Assembly (NCBI RefSeq): GCF_900115135.1
Contig: NZ_FOVK01000001.1
Coordinates: 868,001 to 932,000 of the forward strand
DNA length: 64,000 nucleotides
Direction: 5' to 3'
Source: Proteiniclasticum ruminis
GTDB taxonomy: Bacteria; Bacillota; Clostridia; Clostridiales; Clostridiaceae
Of the stretch, positions 38,563 through 49,695 are shown in pieces (position 1 is the stretch's first letter; the number at the start of each line of letters is the position of its first letter). A model generated the notes under the pieces. The model searched no databases, had not been told where the DNA came from, and saw nothing but the letters and a program-made list of their open reading frames with translations. The position numbers and the translations under genes are program-made.

Positions 38563-39309
38563 TTAGAATTTTACAATCTTAGAAAAATCATCTGCCAGAA
38601 GACTGGCTCCACCAACAAGTGCGCCATCGATGTCAGACATGCCCATCTGTTCCTTGATGGTGCTTGGCTTCACAGAACCGCCATACTGAATACGTACCGC
38701 AGCTGCAATACCAGCTCCATAAAGATTGCCCACCATTTCTCTGATCTGTCCGATGGTCTCATTAGCCTGCTCACTTGTGGCAGTCTTTCCAGTACCAATG
38801 GCCCAGATTGGTTCATAAGCAATGACTGTTTCCTTTGCATCTTCAGGGCTTACTTCAAAGAAAGCTTTGTTGATCTGATTTTCAATCACATCCTTGGTGG
38901 TTCCATTTTCTCTTTCTTCCAGAGATTCTCCCACACAAAGGATTGGCTTCAGACCATGTCTGTATGCTGTTTTCAGCTTCATGTTCACAGTCTCGTCTGT
39001 TTCATTGAAGTACTGTCTTCTTTCAGAATGTCCGATGATGACATATTCCACTCCGAGATCCGTCAGCATTGCAGGTGCAATTTCACCGGTGAATGCGCCT
39101 TTCTCTTCGAAATGCATATTCTGTGCACCCACTTTAACATTGGTGCCTTTCAGCTCTTCCACAAGTGCGGGCAGCTGAATGTAAGGAGCGCAGATGACAA
39201 CATCTGCTTCTGCATCCTTCACCAGTTCCTTCAGTTCTCTTGCAACTTTCACCGCTTCATCCACAGTGTAGTGCATTTTCCAGTTACCAGCAATAATTGG
39301 CTTACGCAT
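38563..39309 (-). CDS. tpiA: triosephosphate isomerase
   Basis: 248 residues. AGNWKMH near the start (Lys), IIGHSERR (catalytic His) and [17 protein letters not shown] (catalytic Glu) are all present. QYGGSVKP near the C-terminus binds phosphate. It interconverts dihydroxyacetone phosphate and glyceraldehyde 3-phosphate. Thirteen bases separate it from pgk, in the glycolytic operon. Confidence 0.98.
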   Translation of the reverse strand: MRKPIIAGNWKMHYTVDEAVKVARELKELVKDAEADVVICAPYIQLPALVEELKGTNVKVGAQNMHFEEKGAFTGEIAPAMLTDLGVEYVIIGHSERRQYFNETDETVNMKLKTAYRHGLKPILCVGESLEERENGTTKDVIENQINKAFFEVSPEDAKETVIAYEPIWAIGTGKTATSEQANETIGQIREMVGNLYGAGIAAAVRIQYGGSVKPSTIKEQMGMSDIDGALVGGASLLADDFSKIVKF

Positions 39310-39322
39310 TATGTCGCCTCCT

Positions 39323-40516
39323 CTATTTATCGTTCAGGGCTGCAATACCAGGAAGAACCTTGCCTTCCAGGAATTCAAGTGATGCGCCGCCTCCAGTGGA
39401 GATGTGGCTCATCTTATCACCAAATCCAAGAATGTTAACTGCCGCAGCAGAGTCTCCTCCACCGATGACTGTAGTCGCATCCGCTTCTGCCATAGCTTCC
39501 GCTACTGCGATGGTTCCCTTGGCAAAATTCTCAAATTCGAAGACACCCATTGGCCCGTTCCAGATAACGGTTTTTGCGCCCTTTACCGCATCTGCATAAA
39601 GCTTCGCGGACTTTGGTCCAATGTCAAGTCCCATATATCCTTCAGGAATATTCTGGTCTTCTGTCGTTACAGGTTCTGCATCTGCACTGAACTTGTCTGC
39701 AACCACGTTATCCACAGGAAGAAGAAGCTCAACGCCTTTTTCTTTGGCTTTGTCCATCATATCCTTCGCATAATCTACTTTATCTTCTTCCAGAAGAGAA
39801 GTACCTACAGTATATCCCATAGCCTTCAGGAAGGTGTAGCTCATACCGCCACCAATGATGAGGGTATCCACTTTATCCAGAAGTGCATTGATGACATTAA
39901 TCTTGTCTGAAACCTTCGCTCCACCAAGAATCGCAACAAATGGTCTTACTGGATTGTTTACCGCTTCTCCCAGGAATTTCAGTTCCTTGTTGATGAGATA
40001 TCCGGCAACGGCAGTATCCACAAATTTTGTTACCCCTTCTGTGGAGGAATGGGCTCTATGTGCGGTACCGAATGCATCATTCACATACACATCACAAAGC
40101 TCGGAAAGATCTTTGGAGAAGGCTTCTCCATTTTTGCTTTCTTCTGCTCTGAATCTGGTATTCTCCAGTAGAACCACGTCTCCGTCATTCATCTCTGAAA
40201 CTGCTTTACGTGCATTCACGCCTACCACTTCATCGTCTGCTGCAAAAACAACATCCTTCTCAAGAAGTTCTGAAAGCCTCTTGGCTACTGGAGCCAGTGT
40301 GAACTTCGCATCTGGTCCCTTTGGTTTTCCAAGATGGGAACAGAGAATGACTCTTCCTCCATTGTCTATGAGATACTTGATGGTTGGCAGTGCGCCTAAG
40401 AGTCTGTTTTCATCGGTGATGGTTCCGTCTTTCAGTGGTACGTTGAAGTCGCATCGGACAAGTACTTTCTTGCCGGAAACCTTTATGTCTTCAATGGTCT
40501 TTTTATTATAACTCAT
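39323..40516 (-). CDS. pgk: phosphoglycerate kinase
   Basis: 397 residues. [15 protein letters not shown] near the N-terminus and [10 protein letters not shown] form the 3-phosphoglycerate site. [15 protein letters not shown] and GGGDSAAAV form the nucleotide site. It transfers phosphate from 1,3-bisphosphoglycerate to ADP. The start is set at ATG 40516 with GAGGTG six bases upstream; the open frame reaches a GTG at 40525 that overlaps this RBS. It is third in the operon, separated from gap by an 85-base gap with a large hairpin. Confidence 0.97.
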   Translation of the reverse strand: MSYNKKTIEDIKVSGKKVLVRCDFNVPLKDGTITDENRLLGALPTIKYLIDNGGRVILCSHLGKPKGPDAKFTLAPVAKRLSELLEKDVVFAADDEVVGVNARKAVSEMNDGDVVLLENTRFRAEESKNGEAFSKDLSELCDVYVNDAFGTAHRAHSSTEGVTKFVDTAVAGYLINKELKFLGEAVNNPVRPFVAILGGAKVSDKINVINALLDKVDTLIIGGGMSYTFLKAMGYTVGTSLLEEDKVDYAKDMMDKAKEKGVELLLPVDNVVADKFSADAEPVTTEDQNIPEGYMGLDIGPKSAKLYADAVKGAKTVIWNGPMGVFEFENFAKGTIAVAEAMAEADATTVIGGGDSAAAVNILGFGDKMSHISTGGGASLEFLEGKVLPGIAALNDK

Positions 40517-40547
40517 TCTTTTCACCTCGAATTTTATTACACCTTGA

Positions 40548-40589
40548 AAAGGTCTGGCCCCATAGCCAAGACTATTCGACCAGACCTTT
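40548..40589 (-). promoter_or_regulatory. intercistronic hairpin between gap and pgk
   Basis: A 10-bp perfect stem AAAGGTCTGG/CCAGACCTTT (40548-40557 with 40580-40589) with a smaller inner helix. In Bacillus the cggR-gapA mRNA is cleaved and gapA is expressed above the other genes. This hairpin could protect the 3' end of gap mRNA or cause partial termination. Confidence 0.65.
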
Positions 40590-40601
40590 CTGTTTTAAAT
40601 G

Positions 40602-41654
<1,053 letters not shown>

Positions 41655-42695
41655 TTAAAACTCAATGTATTGAGATTTTAATATCGATACGATTTTTCTT
41701 GCAGCGCCCTCATCTGTAATCAGGACTGCATTGTCATTCTTCAATCGGACTGCCTCAATGGCTTCTGCCTTTGAAGAGCCCCCAGTTACCGCAATAAGAT
41801 GTCTTACTTTGCTGAAATCATCGAGAGATACGCCTACAGAATTAATCTTCCTGATAACCCTGCCACTCTTCCCGAAATAGGCACCAAAAGCCTCTCCTAC
41901 AGCACCATCCACAATGAGTTCCGAGATTTCATCCTCCGACAGGCCTCTGCGTTTTGCCATTTTGTCCGCTCTACCAATTCCAAGCACAACAATCTGGGCT
42001 TTCCGTATGAGATCCACCACTTCTTTGATCTCACGCTCTTTTAGGAGCACTTCCAGTGACTCACTGCTCAAATTATCCGGCACATTCAGAAGCTTATATC
42101 CTGCATTCACTTTCTCAGCTAATGCGGCTACCACATTGTTTGACTGAATATCCAGGATTTTCCCGAGGCTTCCCCGTGCAGGAACGATGAGATTGTCTCT
42201 GAAATCCATTTTCGGAAAGCTGGTCACCATTTCTTTGATGGTGCTTCCGCCCGTGAGCGCAATAACATCCTGGCTTCGAATGACACTGGATAAGTATAGT
42301 GCTGCCACGTTTCCAAGCTCTCTTTTCACATTCGGATCTTTATCAGAGTCTCCGGGAACCACGATGATTTTTTGATAGCCCAGTTCTCTCTTGAGCACAG
42401 TCTCCATATCATCCAAACCTTTGATTTCAGAAACCAGCGCCCTCAGATTATTCAGCATATCAATGCCTTTCTCTGTTAAACTGACACCAGGCAAAGACAC
42501 ATCAATGAAGTCCATGGATTTTAAGAAATCCAGATCTCCACGTACGGTCCGTTCTCCCAGTTCCAGCTTTTGGGACAGGGTTCGTCTTCCAATGGGCTGA
42601 TGATTGAAGATGGTCCTTAAAATGTTGTAGCGCCTTTCAAGCAGCGCAGTGGCTTCAGGAATTATCTTCTGCTGAATTTTTAAGAAACTATTCAC
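41655..42695 (-). CDS. cggR: central glycolytic genes regulator (SorC/DeoR family)
   Basis: 346 residues. An N-terminal winged helix-turn-helix (LERRYNILRTIFNHQPIGRR, then LSQKLELGERTVRGDLDFL) is followed by a SorC sugar-binding domain (about residues 90-340) with ALTGGSTIKEM and VAVTGGSSKAEA as phosphate-binding loops. CggR represses the gap operon and is released by fructose-1,6-bisphosphate. The start is the GTG at 42695 with AGGGGTGA seven bases upstream. It is first in the operon. Direct GTGGGACAAAAA repeats at its own promoter are the likely operator. Confidence 0.95.
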   Translation of the reverse strand: MNSFLKIQQKIIPEATALLERRYNILRTIFNHQPIGRRTLSQKLELGERTVRGDLDFLKSMDFIDVSLPGVSLTEKGIDMLNNLRALVSEIKGLDDMETVLKRELGYQKIIVVPGDSDKDPNVKRELGNVAALYLSSVIRSQDVIALTGGSTIKEMVTSFPKMDFRDNLIVPARGSLGKILDIQSNNVVAALAEKVNAGYKLLNVPDNLSSESLEVLLKEREIKEVVDLIRKAQIVVLGIGRADKMAKRRGLSEDEISELIVDGAVGEAFGAYFGKSGRVIRKINSVGVSLDDFSKVRHLIAVTGGSSKAEAIEAVRLKNDNAVLITDEGAARKIVSILKSQYIEF

Positions 42696-42714
42696 CTGAA
42701 TTCACCCCTGTACT

Positions 42715-42758
42715 TTTTTGTCCCACCATATCCATTTTTGTCCCACAGGTACATTATA
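42715..42758 (-). promoter_or_regulatory. cggR operon promoter with CggR operator repeats
   Basis: On the minus strand the -10 TATAAT (42758-42753) is followed by two exact GTGGGACAAAAA copies (42746-42735 and 42726-42715), spaced 20 bases, about two helical turns. The first covers the expected start site. The GGGACA direct-repeat layout matches known CggR operators in Bacillus, so CggR roadblock or occlusion is expected. The -35 is poor. Confidence 0.8.
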
Positions 42759-42923
42759 CTCCATACACTCCTATTTTAAAATAGATTTATGTAAAAAAAG
42801 AGAAGAATACTGTAAACAAATCATTAACTCTCAGCGCATATTATGAATGGAATTGGAACCCAAGGATTTAATGTGCTTTATCAGAAGTTCCAAACTTGTC
42901 ATTCATCACGTCCTGGCGTACAT

Positions 42924-42934
42924 ATTTGTCCCAC
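42924..42934 (-). promoter_or_regulatory. third GTGGGACAAAT element upstream of zwf
   Basis: A single copy of GTGGGACAAAT on the minus strand, nearly identical to the two repeats at the cggR promoter. It stands about 47 bases before the zwf -10. It may be an auxiliary CggR site or bring zwf under CggR control. Confidence 0.45.
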
Positions 42935-42956
42935 TGAGGTTCTGCCATATTATTAG

Positions 42957-42986
42957 TTCTACTAGCAGCCAACTCTGTGCTATAAT
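42957..42986 (+). promoter_or_regulatory. probable zwf promoter
   Basis: TATAAT at 42981-42986 with a weak TTCTAC 18 bases upstream, about 70 bases before the zwf ATG. Confidence 0.55.
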
Positions 42987-43056
42987 AAAACCAATTAAAT
43001 TTTACACAATCGGAGACTGTGAAGCCTCTTTATCTGAATATCAGGAGGTCCTATAT

Positions 43057-44532
43057 ATGACAAATCACGAAAAAAACACGGAACATACAAAAACGACGAT
43101 GCTGATCTTTGGAGGTACAGGTGACCTGACCCACAGAAAACTGATCCCAGCGCTGTACCAGCTGGAAATCAACGGTTTTCTCCCTAAGGATTTTTCAGTT
43201 ATTTCCATTGGGCGCAGAGACAAAACATCAGATGAATACCGTAGTGAGATTCTGGAATCCACCAAGAAGTTTTCTTCGAGAAACTTTGAAGAAGAGAGTT
43301 ATGAGGAGTTTTCTAAAAAGGTATCCTATTTCAAATTGAAATTTGAAGATGCAGAAGACTACAAAGAGTTGAAGAACCTCCTCGAGCAGTCCGGAAAGGA
43401 CGAAAACAAAGAAAACAGCTATCTCTTTTATCTGGCAGTTTCTCCGGATTACTTCAGCGAAATCGTACACCAGCTGGAGAACAGCGGTATTAGAACAATG
43501 GACTCAGCATGGCAGAGACTTGTCATCGAAAAACCTTTCGGGCAGGATCTTTCCAGCGCTGAAAAACTCAACGCTTCCATTTCTGAAGTGTTCGAAGAAA
43601 AAGACATATATCGAATCGATCATTATGTGGCAAAAGAAATGATCCAGAACACCCATATGCTGAGATTCCAGAACGCAATCTTTGAATCAATCTGGAACAG
43701 GCACCACATAAACAATGTTCAAATCACCGTACTCGAAAAGGAAGGAGTGGGCACTCGAGGAGGATACTATGACCATACAGGTGCACTGAGGGATATGGTT
43801 CAGAACCATTTGCTGCAGCTTTTGGCAGTCACTGCAATGGAACCCCCAAAATCACTGGATGCGGATGATGTGCGGAATGAAAAAGTCAAAGTCTTTGAAA
43901 AACTGGTCCCTTTCCAGCCTGATACTCTAAACGAGCAGCTGATTCTTGGCCAGTATTCCGGATACAAAAAAGAAGACAAGGTCTCAGCGTCCTCTCAGAC
44001 AGAAACACTGGTGGCCACAAAGGTCTACATTGACAATGAGCGGTGGCAAGGTGTACCTTTCTACCTTCTTACTGGAAAGGCTTTAAAGAACAAAACCGCT
44101 CAGATCACCATAGAGTTTAAGAAAAGCACTCTATATGGTGAAGAAAAGGACAGTGAGCCGAATATTCTAGAAATCAAAATCCAGCCTGATGAGGGCATCA
44201 CCCTTCATCTTAATGTGAAGAAACCTGGCGTAGTGGATCAGATGGCCATGGTGGAAATGGATTACTGCCAAAGCTGTCTCTATCTGTTCAACTCTCCTGA
44301 TTCATATGAAAAACTCATTCTGGATGCGCTTCATGGAGACTCCACTCTCTTCACCAGATGGGATGAGCTTCAGCTCACCTGGAAATACGTTGATGCCATA
44401 TTCAGCACTTTAGGCGAGGATCGCACCTCATATCTGGAATCCTATGAGAGGGAGTCCAACGGCCCTGAATCCTTGGATACCTTCATACATTCGGGCGCCA
44501 GAAAATGGTGGTACCGGAATCGGGAATACTAG
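43057..44532 (+). CDS. zwf: glucose-6-phosphate dehydrogenase
   Basis: 491 residues. The NADP-binding motif is MLIFGGTGDLTHRKLIPALY, the active site is RIDHYVAKEMIQN (usual RIDHYLGKE), with catalytic Lys and His kept, and TRGGYYDHTGALRDMVQNH is characteristic. It oxidises glucose 6-phosphate to 6-phosphogluconolactone, feeding NADPH and pentoses. The true start is the ATG at 43057 with AGGAGG at good spacing. The open frame back to 42847 crosses the promoter and gives unrelated residues. It is divergent from the glycolytic operon, a sensible place for a branch-point gene. Confidence 0.96.
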   Translation: MTNHEKNTEHTKTTMLIFGGTGDLTHRKLIPALYQLEINGFLPKDFSVISIGRRDKTSDEYRSEILESTKKFSSRNFEEESYEEFSKKVSYFKLKFEDAEDYKELKNLLEQSGKDENKENSYLFYLAVSPDYFSEIVHQLENSGIRTMDSAWQRLVIEKPFGQDLSSAEKLNASISEVFEEKDIYRIDHYVAKEMIQNTHMLRFQNAIFESIWNRHHINNVQITVLEKEGVGTRGGYYDHTGALRDMVQNHLLQLLAVTAMEPPKSLDADDVRNEKVKVFEKLVPFQPDTLNEQLILGQYSGYKKEDKVSASSQTETLVATKVYIDNERWQGVPFYLLTGKALKNKTAQITIEFKKSTLYGEEKDSEPNILEIKIQPDEGITLHLNVKKPGVVDQMAMVEMDYCQSCLYLFNSPDSYEKLILDALHGDSTLFTRWDELQLTWKYVDAIFSTLGEDRTSYLESYERESNGPESLDTFIHSGARKWWYRNREY

Positions 44533-44534
44533 AC

Positions 44535-44571
44535 AAAATAAAACAGCTGCACGAAGCAGCTGTTTTATTTT
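44535..44571. terminator. bidirectional terminator after zwf
   Basis: A perfect 16-bp stem (44535-44550 with 44556-44571), five-base loop, A/T-rich outer arms. It lies between convergent zwf and the hypothetical membrane protein gene. Confidence 0.9.
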
Positions 44572-44593
44572 ATCCGCTATTTTCTCTACAAGT

Positions 44594-45481
44594 CTAGTGT
44601 AATGTAAGTTCAGGCATAGAGGTCGTGGTCACTACAGGTTCACCATCCTTGTGGGAGAATTCAGCAAAGTCATACCGATACGTAAACCCAAGTTTATCTT
44701 TCATGACCACTGCAAGGCGAATCTGATCCAGCTTTGTCGCTTTCACAGAAAGGCTTCCCACTCCTCCTTCATAAACTAGAGCATCAGGAATATCCGTGTC
44801 TGATTTGGAAAGATCTCCCCGCTCCATGACTACCCCATTCTTTTCCAGGATGTACTCCGAGCGCACAAGCTCCCAATCTTTTTTCGCAGAAATCATCAGT
44901 TCTGTGCTGAAGGACAAATTGAGCTCTTCTCTTTCGCCGTTATAGGTGGAGTTAAAATCCAGCAGATTGAATGAAGTGTCTGCAATGTATGTCTTATAAA
45001 GTTCAAGCTCATTGACAAGATTCTCAATCCGCTTCTCTCCATACTTCTCCACCATAAGATCAATGCGAATAGGCTCCAGAACATTGACTTCCCGGTCAAC
45101 CGAATATGTGGTGTCATTCAGCAGATGTGCCTCCATCAGCACAGCCTCCTGGTCTCCTGATTCAATGGAAGCGTAGACCCTGGCACTTGAATCCATGGAT
45201 CTTAGTTTGAACTCTATATGAAGAAGGGCGGTTTTCTCCTCTTCATCCACCAGCTCAGATATTGTCCAGTTGACATCCTCTAATATGGATTCCACATGAC
45301 CACCGACCTTCATGGCGTCTTCCACCAGAGTGTCGATGTTGTCCTCCAGATATTTAATCCGATTGGTATTGATGTTCACTTGTTTATTCGCGCTCCAGAC
45401 GACCTGAAGCAGCACCAAATTAATTAGAATAGAAATCCCCAGAAAAACCGACACACCAGTCAGAATATGCTTATATCGCAT
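44594..45481 (-). CDS. membrane-anchored protein of unknown function
   Basis: 295 residues. A short basic start (MRYKH) and one hydrophobic segment (ILTGVSVFLGISILINLVLL) act as a signal anchor. Next comes a likely coiled coil (about 30-70, NINTNRIKYLEDNIDTLVED). The beta-rich remainder has repeated EL/EF strand patterns, such as LLHIEFKLR, YASIESGDQEAVLMEAHL and LGFTYRYDFAEF. I recognise no family or catalytic motif. It is probably an extracytoplasmic domain. Codon use and GC look like those of its neighbours. It is a monocistronic gene between zwf and the NAD(P)-binding gene. Confidence 0.65.
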   Translation of the reverse strand: MRYKHILTGVSVFLGISILINLVLLQVVWSANKQVNINTNRIKYLEDNIDTLVEDAMKVGGHVESILEDVNWTISELVDEEEKTALLHIEFKLRSMDSSARVYASIESGDQEAVLMEAHLLNDTTYSVDREVNVLEPIRIDLMVEKYGEKRIENLVNELELYKTYIADTSFNLLDFNSTYNGEREELNLSFSTELMISAKKDWELVRSEYILEKNGVVMERGDLSKSDTDIPDALVYEGGVGSLSVKATKLDQIRLAVVMKDKLGFTYRYDFAEFSHKDGEPVVTTTSMPELTLH

Positions 45482-45644
45482 GTTTTGCCCCCTTGTCCCA
45501 TACGCTGCCCAAAGCGTACAGTCTCATTCTGTCCATCATATACTGCAATAATTCAAGATCATCATAGATTATCATCTGATTCTTCCATTATTTTAGCTGA
45601 TTTTTGTCAGTAATTCTACCAATTTCTTATAATATGCTTAATTT

Positions 45645-46295
45645 TTAATAAGAAACTGTTATTCTTTGATTTTTATAGGTGTCATCCTCAATGAGATCTA
45701 CAACTGCAGAGGCAAAATCCTCCATGCTGATGAAGGATCTCCCTTGTTCATCCATGAGAAGGTGATCATCCGCACCGATTCTGTACTTTCCTGTTTTCTC
45801 ATCCGCTTCAATGGTTTCCGCGGGACTGACATTAATCCAATCGAACTTCTTTCCTTCCAGGCTTTTATAAATGTCCAACGCTCTTTTGTGAATATCAGAT
45901 ATTGGCTTCACGAAATCAGGAAACCCTTCTTTTTCCATGAGCATTTTTCCGTCGGGTAGAAGAAGACTTCCTGCGCCACCTACGGTGATCAGCTTCTTTA
46001 CAGCTGCCTTTTCTGCCACTTTAATCAGATTCTCCGTGGCGGTGAGAAAACTCTCAAGATCATGGGGATCCGGACTGATGGCGCTGATGAGCACCTCATT
46101 TTCCAGTGCCATCACATGTCCTGAAATCACTTTCTCGTTCATAATGTCACCCTCACATCCGATGATCAGTGTGCTTCCGGGCAGATCAAAAGCATTTCTT
46201 GAAATCGCTGTGATGACATAACTTCTTTCGATAAGTTCCATAAGAATTCTGGACCCTATTTTTCCTGTGGCACCGAGTATTGCAATCTTTTCCAT
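45645..46295 (-). CDS. NAD(P)H-binding atypical SDR protein
   Basis: 216 residues. The N-terminal dinucleotide motif is MEKIAILGATGKIGSRILME (GxxGxxG). A central LITVGGAGSLLLPDGK and WINVSPAETIEADEKTGKYR near 150 are typical of the YwnB/NmrA-like NAD(P)H-binding group, which includes sugar and flavin reductases and redox sensors. No catalytic Tyr-x3-Lys is visible. ATG 46295 is preferred because GGAGG lies five bases upstream; the ATG at 46307 overlaps that RBS. It is separated from carB by a terminator-like hairpin. The specific role is unknown. Confidence 0.82.
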   Translation of the reverse strand: MEKIAILGATGKIGSRILMELIERSYVITAISRNAFDLPGSTLIIGCEGDIMNEKVISGHVMALENEVLISAISPDPHDLESFLTATENLIKVAEKAAVKKLITVGGAGSLLLPDGKMLMEKEGFPDFVKPISDIHKRALDIYKSLEGKKFDWINVSPAETIEADEKTGKYRIGADDHLLMDEQGRSFISMEDFASAVVDLIEDDTYKNQRITVSY

Positions 46296-46441
46296 ATTTT
46301 CCTCCATTTAACCTGCATAAGCTGCAGCGTAATTTAAATTTTACACAATTATATTGTAAGGCATTTTTATCATCTTAGCAAATACAGCAGACTCATTATG
46401 TCAGATTTCCTGTAGAGTTTCTTTGATATGGGTCAAAAATG

Positions 46442-46493
46442 AAAAGAGAAAGGTCTCCCTTTCTCTCGGTTTTCCCTTCTCTCTTTCTCTTTT
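46442..46493 (-). terminator. possible terminator after carB
   Basis: An 11-bp stem AAAAGAGAAAG/CTTTCTCTTTT (46442-46452 with 46483-46493) with a long purine-rich loop that can form alternative pairs, two bases after the carB stop. It ends the pyrimidine operon. Confidence 0.5.
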
Positions 46494-46494
46494 G

Positions 46495-49400
46495 TTATAA
46501 CTTATAGAGGCTTATGGACGTTCTTTCAATATCCATGGACAGGATACGAAGATACGCAGACATCTTATCTAAACTTGTCATCAGTTCCACCTTTGACTCT
46601 ATCGCTGCTCTTCTGATTCTAAAGCCATCTCGTTTCACATCATTTCCTTTGGTAGGTGTATTGAGAATCATGTCCAGTTTCTGCTGCTCGATGAGATCCA
46701 GGATAGATGGTTTTTCTTCGTCCAGTTTATGAACAAGCTCTGATTCAATTCCCCATTCATAAAGTTTTCTTCTGGTACCCTCGGTTGCGTAAAAATGGAA
46801 TCCAAGAGTCTTCATCATTCTGGCCAGAGGCTCAAACTTCTCCTTGTCCGTATCTCCAAGGGTGACCGCAATGTTTTTTCTTTCAGTCCTCAACTTGATG
46901 CCAGCCCCCAGAAATCCTTTATACAGAGCTTCCTCCAAGGTATGGCCAGCGCCGAGCACTTCTCCGGTGGAACGCATCTCCGGTCCTAGGGAAGCCTCCA
47001 CTTGGGGTAGCTTCTCAGTAGAAAACACTGGCACTTTTACCGTGGAGCCTTCAATCTCCTTATAAAGATCTATACCGTATGGCATCTCTCTCAGTTTTCT
47101 GCCCAGCATCACTTCCGTGGCAATGGCTATGACCGGAAGACCTGTAACTTTTGTCATAAAAGGCACAGTCCTGCTGGCTCTAGGATTTACTTCAATGATG
47201 TAAAGCTCCTCTCCTTTTACGATGAACTGCAGATTCATCATCCCCACGATGTTCAACGCCTTGGATAAAGTTCTCACCACTTGAAGAACCCTTTCTTTCA
47301 TCTCGAAAGACACATTTACCGGCGGATAGATGCTGACACTGTCTCCTGAATGGACGCCTGCATGCTCCAGATGTTCCATGATTCCTGGCACAAGAATATC
47401 TTCCCCGTCACATATGGCATCCACCTCCAGCTCCATCCCATCAATATACTGATCAATGAGCACCGGTGTCTTCTGATCTTTCCTAAAGGCATTCTTCAAG
47501 TAATAGTTCAGTTCCTCTTCTTCATGGCAGATTTCCATTCCCTGTCCTCCCAGGACATAAGAAGGCCGAACTAAGACAGGATATCCTGCTTCCCGTGCAA
47601 AGGCCTCTCCCTGCTCCACAGCCCAGACTCCTTTTCCTACTGGCCGTTTAATGCCATACTGCTCCAGTATCGCCTCAAACTTCTCTCTGTCCTCTGCAGC
47701 ATCAATGGCTTCGGGTGCTGTACCTAAGATCGGCACATTTTTCTCCAGAAGGAATTTTGACAGTTTCACTGCGGTCTGTCCACCAAATTGGAGGATCACT
47801 CCTTCAGGTTGTTCCAGGGCAATGATATTAAAGACTTCTTCTTCCGTTAATGGTTCGAAATAGAGTTTGTCCGAAATATTGAAGTCCGTACTGACTGTTT
47901 CTGGATTGCTGTTCACAAGAATTGTTTCATAGTTGAGGTTCTTTAACGCTTTTATGGCATGAACACTGGAATAGTCAAACTCAATGCCCTGACCGATGCG
48001 GATGGGACCAGAACCAATGACCATGATTTTCTTTCTTCCCGACGGCACTGATTCTGTCACCTGATCATACGTGGAGTAGTAATAGGGCGTTCTTGCATCG
48101 AATTCTCCTGCGCAGGTATCCACCATTTTATAGGCGGGGTGAATGTTCCACATCATTCTCATCTCAAAAATCTCATTGGGTGAGGTCTTTACAAGATCTC
48201 CAATCCCTTTGTCAGAAAACCCTTTCTGCTTGAGATTTCTCAGAATCTCCTCGGTGATGTTCTCCTTTTTCATGGATTCCAGCTGCTGCTCTAGTTTTAC
48301 TATCCCTTGGATCTTATGGAGAAAATACCGGTCAATTCCAGTCTCCTGAGAGAGCTTCAGTATATGCATCCCTCTTCGTAAAAGCTCTGCCAGATAAAAA
48401 ATCCGTTCATCATTGGGATACATCACTTTTTCCTTTAATGTGAGAAAGCTCATATTTCTTGCTTCCTCATGGCGGAGTGCGTACTTCTTGATTTCCAGAG
48501 ACCGCAGTCCTTTCAGCAGAGCACTTTCAAAACTGTTGCCGATGGACATGATTTCTCCTGTGGCCATCATCTTCGTACCCAGCTTCCGGTCTGCAGTATA
48601 GAACTTATCAAAGGGCCATTTGGGGATCTTCACCACCACATAGTCCAGAGAGGGTTCGAAGGCCGCTGTGGTTTTTTCTGTCACAGCATTGGGGATTTCA
48701 TGGAGATGATACCCCAGCGCAATCTTCGCTGCAACCTTTGCAATGGGATATCCGGTAGCCTTGGATGCAAGAGCGGATGATCTGCTCACCCTTGGATTGA
48801 TTTCTATCACCGCATACTGAAAACTATGGGGGTCTAACGCAAACTGCACATTGCATCCGCCTTCGATACCCACGGCATCCACGATATGAAGCGCTGAACT
48901 TCGTAGCATCTGGAGTTCTTTGTCTGTAAGCGTCTGAGCTGGGGCCACGACGATGGAGTCTCCTGTATGAATCCCAACGGGATCCATATTTTCCATGCTG
49001 CAGACTGCGATGGCGGTACCATTACTGTCTCGCATGACTTCGAACTCGATTTCTTTCCATCCTTTCACAGATTTTTCCAGAAGAACCTGATGCACACGGC
49101 TCAGCATAAGACCTTTTTCTGCCGTTAGAAGAAGCTCCTCCTCATTTTCTGCTATGCCTCCTCCAGTGCCCCCCAATGTATAGGCCGGTCTAACCACGAT
49201 AGGAAACTTCAGCATTTTCGCCGCTTCTTTCACCTCAGAAAGGTCGGAAGCAATGAGGCTCTCCACCACCGGTTCTCCGATCTCTTCCATGAGATTTCTG
49301 AAAAGCTCCCGGTCTTCTCCTTTTCTTATGGAGTCGATGGATGTGCCTAGAACTTCCACCCCATGGGCTTCCAGTACACCAAGATCATATAATTCCAGCG

Positions 49401-49695
49401 CCAGATTCAGTCCTGTCTGCCCTCCCATGCCTGGAAGGAGCCCCTGGGGTTTTTCATTTTCAATGATTCTCGTAACAACCTCCACCGTCAATGGTTCCAC
49501 GTAGACGATATCCGCCGTTTCCTTGTCTGTCATGATGGTTGCAGGATTGGAGTTCACAAGCACAACTTCCATTCCTTCTTCCCGGAGACTTTGACAAGCC
49601 TGGGCACCTGAGTAGTCAAACTCAGCTCCCTGCCCGATGACAATGGGTCCAGAACCCAGGACAAGCACTTTTTTCAGATATTCTTTCTTAGGCAT
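46495..49695 (-). CDS. carB: carbamoyl-phosphate synthase large subunit
   Basis: 1066 residues with the duplicated ATP-grasp design. The first half starts [20 protein letters not shown] and the second half [20 protein letters not shown] near 550, each followed by ATP-grasp loops ([28 protein letters not shown]). An MGS-like allosteric domain forms the last 140 residues. It makes carbamoyl phosphate from ammonia, bicarbonate and two ATP. ATG 49695 overlaps the carA stop by 8 bases; the longer open frame to 49731 lies inside carA. It is the last gene of the pyr operon. The arginine pathway must draw on this enzyme or another elsewhere. Confidence 0.98.
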   Translation of the reverse strand: MPKKEYLKKVLVLGSGPIVIGQGAEFDYSGAQACQSLREEGMEVVLVNSNPATIMTDKETADIVYVEPLTVEVVTRIIENEKPQGLLPGMGGQTGLNLALELYDLGVLEAHGVEVLGTSIDSIRKGEDRELFRNLMEEIGEPVVESLIASDLSEVKEAAKMLKFPIVVRPAYTLGGTGGGIAENEEELLLTAEKGLMLSRVHQVLLEKSVKGWKEIEFEVMRDSNGTAIAVCSMENMDPVGIHTGDSIVVAPAQTLTDKELQMLRSSALHIVDAVGIEGGCNVQFALDPHSFQYAVIEINPRVSRSSALASKATGYPIAKVAAKIALGYHLHEIPNAVTEKTTAAFEPSLDYVVVKIPKWPFDKFYTADRKLGTKMMATGEIMSIGNSFESALLKGLRSLEIKKYALRHEEARNMSFLTLKEKVMYPNDERIFYLAELLRRGMHILKLSQETGIDRYFLHKIQGIVKLEQQLESMKKENITEEILRNLKQKGFSDKGIGDLVKTSPNEIFEMRMMWNIHPAYKMVDTCAGEFDARTPYYYSTYDQVTESVPSGRKKIMVIGSGPIRIGQGIEFDYSSVHAIKALKNLNYETILVNSNPETVSTDFNISDKLYFEPLTEEEVFNIIALEQPEGVILQFGGQTAVKLSKFLLEKNVPILGTAPEAIDAAEDREKFEAILEQYGIKRPVGKGVWAVEQGEAFAREAGYPVLVRPSYVLGGQGMEICHEEEELNYYLKNAFRKDQKTPVLIDQYIDGMELEVDAICDGEDILVPGIMEHLEHAGVHSGDSVSIYPPVNVSFEMKERVLQVVRTLSKALNIVGMMNLQFIVKGEELYIIEVNPRASRTVPFMTKVTGLPVIAIATEVMLGRKLREMPYGIDLYKEIEGSTVKVPVFSTEKLPQVEASLGPEMRSTGEVLGAGHTLEEALYKGFLGAGIKLRTERKNIAVTLGDTDKEKFEPLARMMKTLGFHFYATEGTRRKLYEWGIESELVHKLDEEKPSILDLIEQQKLDMILNTPTKGNDVKRDGFRIRRAAIESKVELMTSLDKMSAYLRILSMDIERTSISLYKL

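Noticed and set aside
38533-39438. 301-codon plus-strand open frame
   Set aside because: Antisense shadow of tpiA and the end of pgk, which are certain genes.
42847-43056. N-terminal extension of the zwf open frame
   Set aside because: It crosses the zwf promoter, lacks similarity to the enzyme family, and a perfect AGGAGG precedes the internal ATG at 43057.
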